The position numbers and the translations under genes were made by a program. Source: Calycina herbarum (Eukaryota > Ascomycota > Leotiomycetes > Helotiales > Pezizellaceae). From it: a stretch of DNA of 64,000 nt. This document shows positions 32,543 to 43,764 of the stretch, one piece after another. Numbering within the stretch: the stretch's first letter is position 1; each line of letters opens with the position of its first letter. The notes beneath the pieces were generated by a model. That model was not told the DNA's origin, searched no databases, and worked only from the letters and a program-made list of their open reading frames with translations. The stretch lies in contig LLEY01000103.1 in assembly GCA_001414485.1 (NCBI GenBank), forward strand, positions 1 through 64,000. The letters run 5' to 3'.

Positions 32543-33542
32543 ATGAGCCCGAAAGGCACGAAGCCCGATTTTCGGTAAGCCTGCTCTGACGAACATTGTT
32601 GAAAGTAAGTACTAACTGGATTTAGCAAATCACAGGCCATGGTTACAATAAAAGTAAGCCTAGACGAAGCTGAAGACACTTTTGCTGTGCATAAAAACTT
32701 TATCTGCTTTTATTCACCATACTTCAAAGCTGCGTTTAATGGGTCTTTTGAGGAAGGGGAGAGCCAGACTCTTAATCTGGAAGATGCCTCGCCTAGTGCA
32801 TTCGCCATATTCGTCAATTGGCTATACACCCAGCGCATTGAGGAGCCAAATAGCGACAAACTTACTATGTCAAATCTCCTGGAACTCTGGCTCCTAGCTG
32901 ACAGAATTCTGATCCCTCGACTTCAAAACGAAACACTTGCGATTTTGAATAAGGCACGTTATGAACATTATTCCGGTGGAAAGTTTAAGCGTGTATACGA
33001 CAACACGCACGAGGGAAGTCCTTTACGTGAATACCTTGTTTCTCTTGCTGGCACTAAGTGCGGGGCCAATATCAAGTATCCAGAGTCCTATCCTCACGAG
33101 ATGCTCGTCGATATTGTGAATTATGGGAGGGCAGAAAAACGCACTCAAGCATCTTCCAAATGGGTTAGATATTCGGAGGAGGAGTTGAAGAAATTTTATG
33201 TCGAAGAACAAGGAGTAAGTACGAAGCTCGGCAACTAATCTCTGTGTACGCCTCTTTTCCTATTACTCGAGCAGATCTCGAATAATTACAAATTGTTCTA
33301 AAAGATTTGGGAGAATCAAGAAACAAAAATTTGATTGTCTTAAACCTTCTCGAACAATAGTTTCAATTATCCTAGACTACTCGGGTAATGGGTGAACATG
33401 CAATGCTCACTTCATTTCTACCCTCTCTAAACATACTCGTTGCTGACCCTTATCACAGACTGCTGAGTCGGGGCTTCGTGAGGTGGGATCTAAGCCAGGA
33501 AATGATTCAACGCTTTCCAACGCAACCGAGATGTCTTTCTGA
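32543..33542 (+). CDS. BTB/POZ-domain protein, array copy 3 (intact)
   Basis: Exons 32543-32574, 32626-33214, 33459-33542 give about 234 aa. Exon 1 is very short (MSPKGTKPDF plus a split Arg). Exon 2 holds MVTIKVSLDEAEDTFAVHKN, FICFYSPYFKAAFNGSFEEG, AFAIFVNWLYTQRIE, LWLLADRILIPRLQNETL, GSPLREYLVSLAG and HEMLVDIV, ending LKKFYVEEQG. The last exon gives ESGLREVGSKPGND and ends EMSF. An upstream out-of-frame ATG at 32501 leads to a short frame and may mark an older, longer exon 1. The second intron (244 bp) is longer than in the other copies. Same inferred role as copy 2. Confidence 0.82.
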
Positions 33543-34254
33543 TAAGAATTGAGACTGCAGAAATGGGGTTTGATTTGGCCTCAATTGAGGGGTGGGAGAG
33601 GATGGGGAATGGAGGTACAAGCAAAATTGCGGCGCAGAAATTACCTCAATAAAAGCAAGTCAACATCATCAATATTTGTGTTCTGTTTTTGGGTGATTGG
33701 GTGACTTACGCCTTCAAGAAACCTCATTCTTACATTAGAGGTTGTAAAAGCAGACGTAGAGTTTCCGTCGTGTAATCTAAATCGCCACAAACAACCAAAT
33801 TAATTATGCAAACAGTTTTGAACAATTGACTTTGTTTACTTTGGGTTGTTGTCACTCCTCTAAAGCAATCGAATAAAGTGTTCCAGACTCCTAATACAAT
33901 ATTTGCAAAATGGTATACGTGGATTCAAAAATTGAGTCCTTCGAAAATCAACCCAGCAAGTAGCTAGCCTGGTTAGTTCAACGAGTTCCAGCTTGATTTC
34001 GAAATTATTTTATGCAACTCATTTTGTAAGATAACAAATATCAGATATATGCAATGAAAAAGAAGAGGTAGTCTAGACTCTGGAGTGTGCGAGGAAGCTC
34101 ATAAAGCACGAACCATAAAAGCCGTCTCTTCACCTTCGTTTTCCACCTTCCTTCCGTCCTGGCGTAACTTCTGGAACAAGATCGCAACTTTTCCTACTAC
34201 GCTAGCAACTCAATCACCTTCAAGATCGCGTCTCTTCCGCAACCACGCCAGAAG
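33543..34254. other. Spacer between BTB copies 3 and 4
   Basis: No gene recognised. AT-rich with scattered short frames. Confidence 0.4.
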
Positions 34255-35000
34255 ATGGAAACACCAAAAGAAAAACCTACCCTCTCGTAAGTCACTACTC
34301 CATTACTTCCGAAGGTGACTTCCAACAAATCGCAGGGGCGCCCAAGAAATGGTGATAGTGACAGTGAAGGGGGGGAGGGAAAGAAACGGCATTTACCATC
34401 CACAAAACCTTCATCTGCTACTATTCGGCATATTTCGCAGCGGCTTTCAACGGAAATTTCAAGGAGGGCCACACTCAAAAGGTTCATCTCGAAGACATTA
34501 ATGCAGCGAGTTTTACAAAATTTGCGCACTGGCTCTACTCTCAGTGCATCGAGATTGAAGAACATGAAAAAAACATTGGGGTCTTAATTGACTCATGGCT
34601 TCTTGGGAACAGGCTTCTTGGGCCCGTGTTTCAAAATGAAGTACTCAGAGCCTTGGATAAGCAACGTCTCAAGTTGAACCAGTATCCATGTGCAGATTTC
34701 TATAATCGCACGTACAACAACACACTTGACCGGGAACCACTACGACACTATCTCATTGCCCTCGCTGGAAGTTCAGTGGGGGACCCGTCTGAATTTTGGC
34801 TAGCGAACGTGCATCGAGATGCGCTGGTTGACATGACTAAGTACATGAGGGTTCGTGAAAAGGAAGGCAGAAAAGGATGGGTAAAGTTCTCGGAGGAGGA
34901 GTTGAAACAATTCTACGTCGAAGAGACAAAAGCAGGCCTCCCATATTACTTGTACAATATTTATTGAACTGACATATTGTTTGACAGGGTAGCAAGTGAA
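34255..35000 (+). pseudogene. BTB array copy 4, frameshifted and splice-defective
   Basis: Exon 1 (METPKEKPTLS) and its GTAAGT donor are preserved, and exon 2 opens as GAQEMVIVTVKGGRE. A frameshift then falls in or next to a G7-A-G3-A3 tract (34368-34386). The rest of the BTB region continues in another frame (TAFTIHKTFICYYSAYFAAA onward, to ELKQFYVEE). At the end of exon 2 the usual GT donor is lost and translation would run on to a stop at 34967. A decayed tail exon is visible just after at about 34987-35010. Either a pseudogene or, for the first lesion only, a homopolymer sequencing error. Confidence 0.7.
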
Positions 35001-35859
35001 TCGTTCGTGCGGTTGGTTTGCCGGGCATCAAAAGTCCTTCTCCATCAAAGGGATCATAAGACAGATATCAGAAAAGAGGAGCCGCTTTCCGAGGGTTGTT
35101 TGGAAGGTCAGATCGGTGGCAACATCTCTCGGTGGTAAATACATGATGAATGACAATTCTATTTCGCCCTAACACGTCTTTTACTTTCTTCTTTCGTGAA
35201 AATTGTAAAGCAATTGTCAGGCCAACTTCAATAGACAAGTAAGACATTTCGAACCACTCTCAGGGTATTGAAAGGGGGAAAGTAGTCCACTTTCTTCTCG
35301 TCAACAAGCCGGCAGGTATCTACTTTTGGGCTCCTGGAATTTGAACAAGTAAGACTAGATGGATTTATTTTCGAATGACTCAGTAATTTTATGGTCTACT
35401 AACATCCTACGGAAATACTCCTGGAACTCAGGTTGTGAGGCAAGTCCAATCAAGAGATGTCGGACTGAAGCAATGATCGAAACTCTTATCGGTAATTACT
35501 CTCTACCATCTTGCAAAGACACTTGAATTTCCGGTAACCATATGTATGATGAATACGGAATTGTACGCCGTAGCAACATTTTTTCCAGTCCAAACTTGGC
35601 CCAAACAGGAAAACTGTACATACCAACCAAGCCTTAAGCGAAGTCGGAATCTCAAAGCTGGTTGTGCAAAAAGTACTAGTTTTCTTTCGATACTGACCAA
35701 ATTCTGTTTTACACTGCAGAGAAAACAATATATTGTCCCAAGCCTCTTATGAACTGTCTCCTAATACTCAACCACAAGATAAAAATCGCCCAGGCTCTCA
35801 ATATGTTAAATTTGACTAGCATAAACCAAGTTTCATCAGGCAAATTTTGAAAGTGCTAT
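35001..35859. other. Spacer, no supported gene
   Basis: Short frames on both strands without domains. Possibly heavily decayed BTB sequence, but nothing can be aligned by eye. Confidence 0.35.
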
Positions 35860-35920
35860 CCTTGGTCACTGTCAATGTAACTTTGGAAGGAGACATTAAT
35901 GTTGACTATCTACAAGCACG
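35860..35920 (+). pseudogene. Trace of a BTB array copy
   Basis: A short stretch reads LVTVNVTLEGD and matches the start of exon 2 of the array (MVTIKVSLDE). The DNA CCTTGGTCACTGTCAATGTA is close to CCATGGTCACTATCAAGGTG of copy 2. After it the similarity fades within about 30 bp. Read as a relic; could be coincidence. Confidence 0.35.
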
Positions 35921-36938
35921 ATGTAGCCTCGAATGGCGGAAATGAAGCAGCTTACGAATCATGGGGACTAAAGACTGATTGCACAACTTTTTCTCTCCGA
36001 ACGTACAATGAGGACATTGAAATAAAGTCATTGAGAACCTTCTTTCGTCTTACTGGATCGTTACTCTTGGTGCGCTTAAGGGACCACATTTCAAAGCTTC
36101 GAATTGATATGGAGCCTAGTAACTCATTCTAGTGTCTCGATTTTATCTTGTTTCCAGGCAGGAATCCTTGAAGACCCCGTTATGTTGGTCTAGTCTACTG
36201 CTCATTTTTGACGACAGGCGTATTAATGGGCGACACTCATCCTGCATAGGCTGAGAAAGAAGAAGCACACGCCAAAAGAGGATATCTCTCCACGAGACGT
36301 GGATGAAAGCAAGAAGAGACAAGAAGGGGGGGATGCTTGAATCCAAGGGCGGAGGGGCTACGCTGGGCGCCGATCCATTTTCAGGTCGTGAGGTGGGTAC
36401 TCAACCTCAAGGTCGCTCCTTCCCTCTCAAGTTGCATGACAATGCAAGGCGGTCCAGGGCTCTCAAGGCAACTTCAAGGTGCCCAGGATAGATATTGCCT
36501 ACAACTTTCCCTCTAGCTACGCTGATGGATATTTTTCAGCCGAATAAGAAAGGAAAGTTAGGGAATACATCTCAATCCCAATCTGTGAAATGGGTTTAGT
36601 CTACCACTGAGTTGCCGAAAGAACTCTCGTTACATGCAAAAGTCGCAATCAAGTCAAGTGGGCAACTGTAGTTAGACAGAAGATGTTTGAAGAATCACTA
36701 ACATTACAGGCCTAACTTCAGGTACTTGGTTTTCCTCCCTCGTTCGCCTAAGGTGAAGTTTCCATTTCCCCAAACTTGCCCGATAGATCAATACGACGCC
36801 ATTTGCTCTCCATTGTTGACACTCCCATTCCTTGCCCTCGATGTTGTCTTCGGCCGCCCATACGCCTTGTAATCCTCGTTCTCCATCCCTCTCGCCATGA
36901 ACTTGGCTGAGATGTGTAGTATACTTTCGCTAGGGCTC
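35921..36938. other. Spacer, no supported gene
   Basis: One 77-codon frame (35899-36132) and shorter ones lack any domain. Nothing accepted. Confidence 0.35.
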
Positions 36939-37311
36939 TCAAGAATCACCATTGATTTTGGTGCCAACTTCACGAAGGCTAGAATGGTTTGTCGGTAAAT
37001 TCACGTTAGTGAAACAAATCAAGTATGAAGACGAGTAGCGTAACAGCAGATGGATAGACATCATCAAGTCTAAAATGCTGACTTTCACCTTCCTCAAAAG
37101 ATCCGTTAAATGCCGCTGCAAAAAAAGGCGAATAGTGGCATATAAAGCTTTTGTGGACAATGAATGTTTTAGTCTCAACTTTGTAGGTGTCCTTTATGGT
37201 TACTGTAGCGTTTGGTTCCCTCAACAGCCTGAATCAGCATTGGGCAGTTGCTTTGATATTTTCTGTGACTTACAGGAGAAAGGTTGGAGGTGAGCTCTCA
37301 GAATTGGACAT
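36939..37311 (-). pseudogene. Inverted BTB array copy with internal deletion
   Basis: On the minus strand exon 1 (37274-37311, MSNSESSPPTFL) and a 45-bp intron match the array model. Exon 2 begins LLREPNATVTIKDTYKVETK and continues TFIVHKSFICHYSPFFAAAF and EEGESQHFRLDDVYPSA. Here the BTB domain stops abruptly, and within about 50 bp a different frame gives NHSSLREVGTKINGDS, equivalent to the last-exon tail motif (SGLREVGSK). About 450 bp of BTB and helical coding sequence therefore appear deleted. It is the only copy in reverse orientation. A truncated protein to the stop at 37006 is formally possible. Confidence 0.7.
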
Positions 37312-37774
37312 TGCGAAAGGTGCCTGACGTGTTGCTAATGTACGTTCTCTGATTGTGGGTCAGAACTTATCAGTGAGTGCAGTTGCTAGCAGTCACTCAT
37401 GGCGGAGATGGACTTATATATGTGGAAACACCGCCCTCTTGTGGTTGAAATACTTACAAAGGAGCAGCGAAGACAAAATCCACCCATATCTTTGGCAGCA
37501 AATTGTGAACACTTGAACAATGAGGGAAGCCATCTCTATTGACGTACGATGCGTGAATGCGACTTGTCTTCAATAAGCGTGCAGCAACAGTAGCCCAAGC
37601 TCACCTCCCAATTATAAATTAAGTAACAAACTTTCAACAAACATAGAACTTGAAAACAAAATCAAGCTACTTATTTGTGCCGCCGTTTGTGACTCGGAAT
37701 GGCGAGGAATTTTGCCTTGCTTGGGTGTCCACTTTATCGTCAACTCCAGCTTCCTAACCCATATATACTTCAAC
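37312..37774. other. Divergent spacer between inverted copy and copy 7
   Basis: Upstream region shared by the minus-strand deleted copy and the plus-strand copy starting at 37775. No gene. Confidence 0.4.
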
Positions 37775-38643
37775 ATGTCAAGTCCAAACAAAGCGCCTGC
37801 GAAGCCCACCAAACTCACAACCCCGCCCATGGCTCCTTCGGAGAATCGGAAAGATGATCGACCTACTTTCATGTAAGGCAAAGATGAAGACTGGATCGAG
37901 ACTAAATTGCTGATATATGGAGTAGGGATTCTAACTGCATGGTGACGATCAAGATCAAGGACGTCTACGATAAAAAATCACACACCTTCCTTGTCCACAA
38001 ACCTCATATTTGCTTCTACTCTCCTTACTTCGCAGCAGCGCTCAATGGTCAATTCCAGGAAGGCGAGAAACACGAGCTAGAACTAGGTTCGGTCGATTCC
38101 ACCGCATTTGCGGTGTTTATCGATTGAATTTACACCCAGCGTATTGAAATATCAGCTACCCAGTTCTTTTATGAGCTTGTCCATTTGTGGATCTTAGCGG
38201 ACAGATTTCTGATCCCCCGACTTCAGAATGAGGCAGTACAAGTTTTGAACGATCGTAACGAAGAAGGCGGGTGGGAGAATTTTCGAGCCAAAGACTTAAA
38301 CAAGTTGTATGAAGTCACTACCGAGGGGAGCCCATTACGTCGATACATCGTTTCACTCGTCGGCTCAGGTGCAGATGATTGCATTGAAGACCCCAAAACT
38401 TTACGTCAGCAAATACTGCTCGACATGATACATTGGCTGAAAACCGAGAAGCGGAAAATGAAGAAATACTCTCCCAAAGAGCTCAAGCAATTCTTTGTCA
38501 AAGAGGAGGTAAGATTTCCCAAATGGTTTCCGTTGTTGCCAAGCTAATGCAACGAATTATAGATCAAAGAATCAGGTCTCCCCCAAGTTGGCCTCAAGGC
38601 TACTACGAATGGCCCAAGCAAGACAGAGGAGGAAAGTTCATGA
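37775..38643 (+). pseudogene. BTB array copy 7, single premature stop
   Basis: Exons 37775-37872, 37926-38508, 38563-38643 would give about 253 aa. The whole frame and all splice signals are preserved: MVTIKIKDVYDKKSHTFLVH, HICFYSPYFAAALNG, LWILADRFLIPRLQNEAVQ, GSPLRRYIVSLVG, LKQFFVKEE and the tail ESGLPQVGLK. One codon breaks it: TGA at 38125-38127 stands where other copies have the Trp of (D/N)WIYTQR. This single change is the only lesion seen, so inactivation would be recent, or the stop may be a sequence error or be read through. A downstream ATG could give a BTB-lacking fragment. Confidence 0.75.
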
Positions 38644-39716
38644 TAGTGGGAAGACTGTATGAGAATATTCTGGGGGGAGAGGGCCTTGATATTTAGGATG
38701 GGTAGTCCGCTGTATGATCCGAAAGATAGCCAAACCCGGTAGTTGATCATTGCGTTGAATCGAGAAAAAGTGAGCACTTACAGAAACCAAATAGTTACCT
38801 TGATACTATGAATTCATTGCTTCGTTATCTCAACTCTCTTGAACAACTTGCTACAGATTTAGAACAATTACGAGTACCGAGAGTCAAAGTCCTAAGTGAA
38901 GTAATTTATTTCATTAAAAACTCGAAGTAAGCGTAGTTTTGTCCTATTTCCTAGAAGAATTAATATAAATTACCTCCACCATATTGTATTGTTTGAGAAT
39001 GTTTGAATAAGTAAGCTGTGTCTTATTCAAAAGAAATGCTTAAATTCAAATCAACATCTTACTAGTTTAAATTTTCTAAGAATGTATAGAATAATCGAGT
39101 CTATCAAACAACAACCAGAGAATTTAATTCTTAAATGATAAATTCATTGTTTTACTATTACCAGTCGGGTATGTCTGGTCTACTATGTTTTACTCACCAA
39201 TTGGGGAATTAACTAATTATGTCGCCCCTTTCTAGTATTAGGTAGTATGTTTAGTAACTTTGACTGTTGAATTAGATTTTTAAGAAAGTGTGGGTTAATT
39301 AAGTTAAGTAAATCAATTTCCACGATTTTTAAAGATAGAGGTAGGGAGGACTAGGTGGTTTTTTAAGTAACATTTATTCAATGATATTAATATTCCAGAA
39401 GGTCTAGAATATTTAGATAAGTTAAAAAAATTACGGCTAGTTTTAAATTTAGTTTGTGTCTAGACAGAATTGGTCAATTACAGATTTGGTGAATAAATAC
39501 CAGGTCAACCCTATCCTCGGTGTAGAACTACCACGGCCAGGGAGAAATTCCTCGCCGCTCTATCGCGACGTCACCTACCTATTCGCTACCACGAGCGCTT
39601 AGAGGCCGCGCTTTTTGCCGAAGGCAGTGTATTGAATTTGCCTGCTTGCAGTAACCCAGATCGCCGCACCTACAACCTACAAACCACCACCAACCACCCA
39701 CCAGGTGCCTTCAAAA
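38644..39716. other. AT-rich spacer between BTB copies 7 and 8
   Basis: 38800-39480 is strongly AT-rich with no frame of note, suggestive of decayed repeat DNA. 39500-39700 is GC-richer and serves as the promoter of the next copy. Confidence 0.4.
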
Positions 39717-40626
39717 ATGACGAATGAAACGCCCAGAAAGCGCATCAAGCTTACGCCTTCTTTTGCGACTTCTCCCATGGCCACTGCGAAAGTCGAGGGA
39801 CCTGGTTTCAGGTATGGCAAAGGTGAATACCAGATCGATACAAATCGCTAATATAATGTAGCAAGCCAGACTCAATGGTGACAATCAAAGTTCAGGAAAG
39901 CGCCGCCTACACACAAAATTTCTTAGTGCACAAGGCCCATATTTGCTTCTACTCGCCTTACTTCGCCGCAGCGCTCAATGGACCATTTTTGGAAGGGGAG
40001 AAGCAAGAGATAATACTTGATTTAATCAGTTGCAAAGTTTTTGCGGTATTCATTGGCTGGATCTACAAACAACGTATTGAACTTCCAGAAGAGATCCATG
40101 GGGTGTTTTATGCACTAACCCAATTGTGGATTTTGGCTGACGGTTTTCTGATTCCCCGGCTTCAAAACGAGACTTTACTGCTTTTGAACCAGCGTTCTGG
40201 TTCCTTCTCCATTAGTGCGGTGAACTCGATGTATAAACAAACTACCGAAGGAAGTCCATTACGACAGTTTGTCATAGCAGGAATCAGTTCTAATTCATCA
40301 CGCGCTCTTCAAGCTGATGTTGAAGAGTTTTCCCAACCAGTACTGGTTGATATGGTACAGTGGCTCCAACGCGAGAGGCGCAACAACGGATCGAAAATGA
40401 TAAAATTCTCTTCAGAGGAACTTAAGCAGTTCTACGTCGATGAACAGGTAAGATCTCCTCTCACTGTTGTTGGATAGACTAAATTAATATGTGATTACAG
40501 GTCAAGGACTCCGGCCTTCGTCAAGTTGGCATGAAGCCCATCGGCGACTCAAGCAACGACTGGAAGAATGCCTCGGAAGCGAACGATAACGTTAGCGAAG
40601 CTACTGCGACTCCAACCAAACCATGA
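39717..40626 (+). CDS. BTB/POZ-domain protein, array copy 8 (intact)
   Basis: Exons 39717-39811, 39862-40447, 40501-40626 give about 268 aa. Exon 1 (MTNETPRKRIKLTPSFATSP) contains a basic PRKRIKL run that could act as a nuclear localisation signal. Exon 2 carries MVTIKVQESAAYTQNFLVHK, HICFYSPYFAAALNGPFLEG, VFAVFIGWIYKQRIELPEE, LWILADGFLIPRLQNETL, GSPLRQFVIAGI and VLVDMVQWLQ, ending LKQFYVDEQ. The longer tail exon reads KDSGLRQVGMKPIGDSSND and ends TPTKP. Splice phases are as in the other copies. Same inferred adaptor-type role; no partner domain. Confidence 0.87.
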
Positions 40627-41519
40627 GAATGTCTTAGGAATACAACTTCATGAAGGGTAGCGGGCTGTATGGATGATGGAGCAGAGAAAAGGGCAAAACG
40701 GCAATTAGTTGCAGCGAATGGGGAAGTGGTACAACTCAGATCATCAAGCAAAAACTGAGACATGATTAAAAACATTGTTTTCCCTCGATACTCCAGCTCG
40801 CGACGTTGAATAAAAGAATGGCTCGTTAACCCAACCCTCTTGGAAAATTTTGCAATATAAACTTAGAGATTTTGAACAACCATCTGTCATTTTCCCAAAA
40901 CATCTAAGTTAATCCTCAAAATTGTTTAAATTTTTTGGGAAAATATCTCAAGTTATCCCAGAAATCTGGAATGACGGGATGCACATAGGTAAGAATCCCT
41001 GCCATCGTCTTCGTACACCTCAGTAACATATATCGGAAGACATTATTCTAGAATATTTAAGACATTCAAGTCCGTTGAACAAAGTAGCATATGGCAATTA
41101 GAAACACTAAATACTCAATGTTTGAGGCCTCCGGTAAGTCTTGTTATTTATATATTTTGTTCTAAACTTTTAGTGGAATATATTTCCTCAGTTGTACGAG
41201 GGACGATGGGCAGAGAATCTTACACCTGAACAATCTCTATTCAAAAATATATTTCTAAAATATTGAGATAGTTGAGCTAGTTCAAGAAGGTTACACGAGA
41301 TCATTAGGATTGAGAACTATCAATTATTATCAACTTTCCTGTAAGTGTTCTGTTTGGATAGAATTATGCTAAATCTTCCAGTATAATCTATTTTCTTAGA
41401 TGCATATAGAATATAATTAGTAATCTTACTGCTGCGTTCGTTGAAACAAGGTTTTGCGTGTTTCCGCACTAAGGTAGCCGAGGCGCATGCAGTTCACAAC
41501 CTCCTACCCACCCTCCGCA
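40627..41519. other. Spacer between BTB copies 8 and 9
   Basis: AT-rich, no supported gene. Confidence 0.4.
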
Positions 41520-42383
41520 ATGTCCAGCTCCGAGGAGCCCACCGCTAAGCGCATCAAATATGATGCTACAAATTCTCCCACGATGCCTCCCAATGACCCC
41601 GGAAGCAAGGAAGTCGCACTACCTACCTTTAGGTAAGTTTGAATTCTCGCACGTCTAGAACCTGTCGGGGAAATTCTAACACATTGTAGAGCGTCACAGA
41701 CTATGGTAAAGGTGAAGGTCAGCTTGGACGACAAGAGGGATGAGTTTCTCATTCACAAATCATTCATCTGCTTCTACTCGCCCTACTTCACGGCTGCATT
41801 TAATGGTCCATTCAAGGAGGGAGAAAGTCAGGCTTCCGAGCTCGAGGATATGTGCCCAATCGCATTCTCGGTATTTGTCAATTGGATCTATACCCAGCGC
41901 ATTGAACGTACGGAGGGCAAAGTTCTTTTGCGTGAGGCTCTTTTGGAGTTATGGCTTTTAGCAGAGAGGCTTCTTATCCCCAGACTCCAGAACGAGACAA
42001 TGACGTTACTCGCCAAGGACGCTTTGCCCCCAAGCCAAATAACTGAGAGATTTGCGCGTCTATACGAGAAGACAGCCGAAGGAAGCCCACTACGACGGTT
42101 CTTCGTTGTTCGAATGACCCATGAATGGCCCAACGGACTGTTTGGTGCCAGCAATTACCCTCACCTGATGCTAGTCGACATGTTCAACCTAGCCTCATCG
42201 GGAATTGTTTTTTCTCGGCTTACAGAAGAGGAGACGAAGAAACTGTATCATGTGGAGGAAAAGGTCGTACGTATTACCCTGGTTTGAATGAGTAACCCTG
42301 CTAACATCACATCGCAGATGCCGCAGTCTGGACTTCGAGCCGTGGGTTCTGGAGATGCTGTTTCGGGTGGTCAAACTAAGTGA
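41520..42383 (+). CDS. BTB/POZ-domain protein, array copy 9 (intact)
   Basis: Exons 41520-41632, 41690-42266, 42318-42383 give about 251 aa. Exon 1 (MSSSEEPTAKRIKYDATNS) has a basic AKRIK run like copy 8, so these two may be nuclear and closest relatives. The BTB region is MVKVKVSLDDKRDEFLIHKS, FICFYSPYFTAAFNGPFKEG, AFSVFVNWIYTQRIERTEG, then LWLLAERLLIPRLQNETMTL, GSPLRRFFVVRM, HLMLVDMFNLAS and ETKKLYHVEEKV. The last exon gives PQSGLRAVGSGDAVSGGQTK. The last intron uses GTACGT. A hAT-type MITE starts 295 bp after the stop. Confidence 0.87.
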
Positions 42384-42678
42384 ACTAAAGGACACGGGAG
42401 GGCAGTTGTTATGGACATAAGAAAAGGACTACTAGCAAAAACTCGATATCATGTACCCAAATTGCTTCTGGGTTCTTCGAGGAGGACTCGCACAATGAAG
42501 TAGATTGTCAGAAACCCAATGACAAAATATTTCCGAGTCTCCCAAAGCCATTAGCACAAAACTTTCAATTGTCTAAGAAGTGATCACGTAATAACAGAAA
42601 CGCAAAACCACAAGCTTTCATAGAAATGCGAGATATTACAGCTCAATCTCCAGGATGATTACAAAACACTCCATCACT

Positions 42679-43171
42679 CAGACTAGGGCACTGATACTAT
42701 CGATAAAATATCGAGGGAGTCTCTGACGATTATTGTATCGAGTAGAACTTAACTGATGATATATCGGATATATACGATATATCGAGTTATGTGATCGCTA
42801 AATAGTAAATCCGTGCCGATAGCCAATAGAATCTATAGGCTCGACTTTAAGCAAAGTCACATGCTTTTTATTAATATAATACTATAATATAAGTAAGTGC
42901 TTAGCTCTCTTAAAGTAATTGATCTAGATTTATAGATATAGCATTTATATAAAAGAAAATTAGCTTTTAGAAAAAAAGAGTAAATTATATCATGTGATTT
43001 CTATTTACTATGTAGAGCCCCTAGCTTAGAAAAGCCGATATATATCGATAATCGTCTCTTTTTTACTGACGATATATAGCGCTAATCGTATCAGAGCAAA
43101 AAAGTATCGATTAATATCGAGAGCCGATTATCGATAATTTATCGATATAAAAGTATCGGTGCCCAAGTCTG
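42679..43171. mobile_element. hAT-type MITE, 493 bp, with 8-bp target duplication
   Basis: The ends read CAGACTAGGGCACTGATAC and, on the other strand, CAGACTTGGGCACCGATAC. Both sides are flanked by the identical octamer CCATCACT (42671-42678 and 43172-43179). An 8-bp duplication plus CA-starting inverted ends are diagnostic of the hAT superfamily. The interior is AT-rich, full of ATCGATA/TATCGAT palindromes, with no transposase frame, so it is non-autonomous. Confidence 0.92.
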
Positions 43172-43179
43172 CCATCACT

Positions 43180-43764
43180 TAAGTGTGTATGTGTAGTAGT
43201 AACCTGGATGTTCCATTCAAGCTAAGTTGATACAACTCAACCCTAACTAACTTAAGAATTTAAAAAAACACCCAGTCTAGCAATCTCTCCCCAAATAATC
43301 AAGAAGGAACGACGAGTTATATATGTAACCCTTGCCTTTTTCTCATTGTTATTAAGTGAGTATTGTCTAGATACGAGTTCTTACTACGCAAGCGACATTT
43401 CATCCACAGACTACCAGAGAATACCAACAAGTCCAGAAGAGCCAAGTCATTACACTCTTGATTATCCCAGCCTAGTTCGCATGGCCGATAGTAGGGTAAA
43501 AGAAACACCACAAACTCACACATCACCGCATCACAAAACAAAAACATGCCCCACGGCCAAAGGGTTTCAAAATCTGTATTTGCACTTTTCGTTCAAGCTA
43601 GAATTACCTACAAACAAGAAAAGGATGGTCCACCATATCCCAGTTCCGGAGATACGAACACCTCTCCATCGCTCATCTCAGCATCCCCCAGCCAAACCAG
43701 CAAAAACGGAAAATCTTAGGTATATGATAACAAGACGCAAGGGGAGGATCAACCGAGTAAAGAA
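43180..43764. other. Intergenic, no supported gene
   Basis: A 140-codon plus-strand frame (43346-43768) running up to the end of CHS5 has no recognisable domain and was not accepted. Confidence 0.4.

Noticed and set aside
38800..39480. AT-rich block as evidence of repeat-induced point mutation
   Set aside because: AT-richness alone is not enough; no duplicated partner is available for comparison, and the nonsense change in BTB copy 7 is not in the preferred CpA context.
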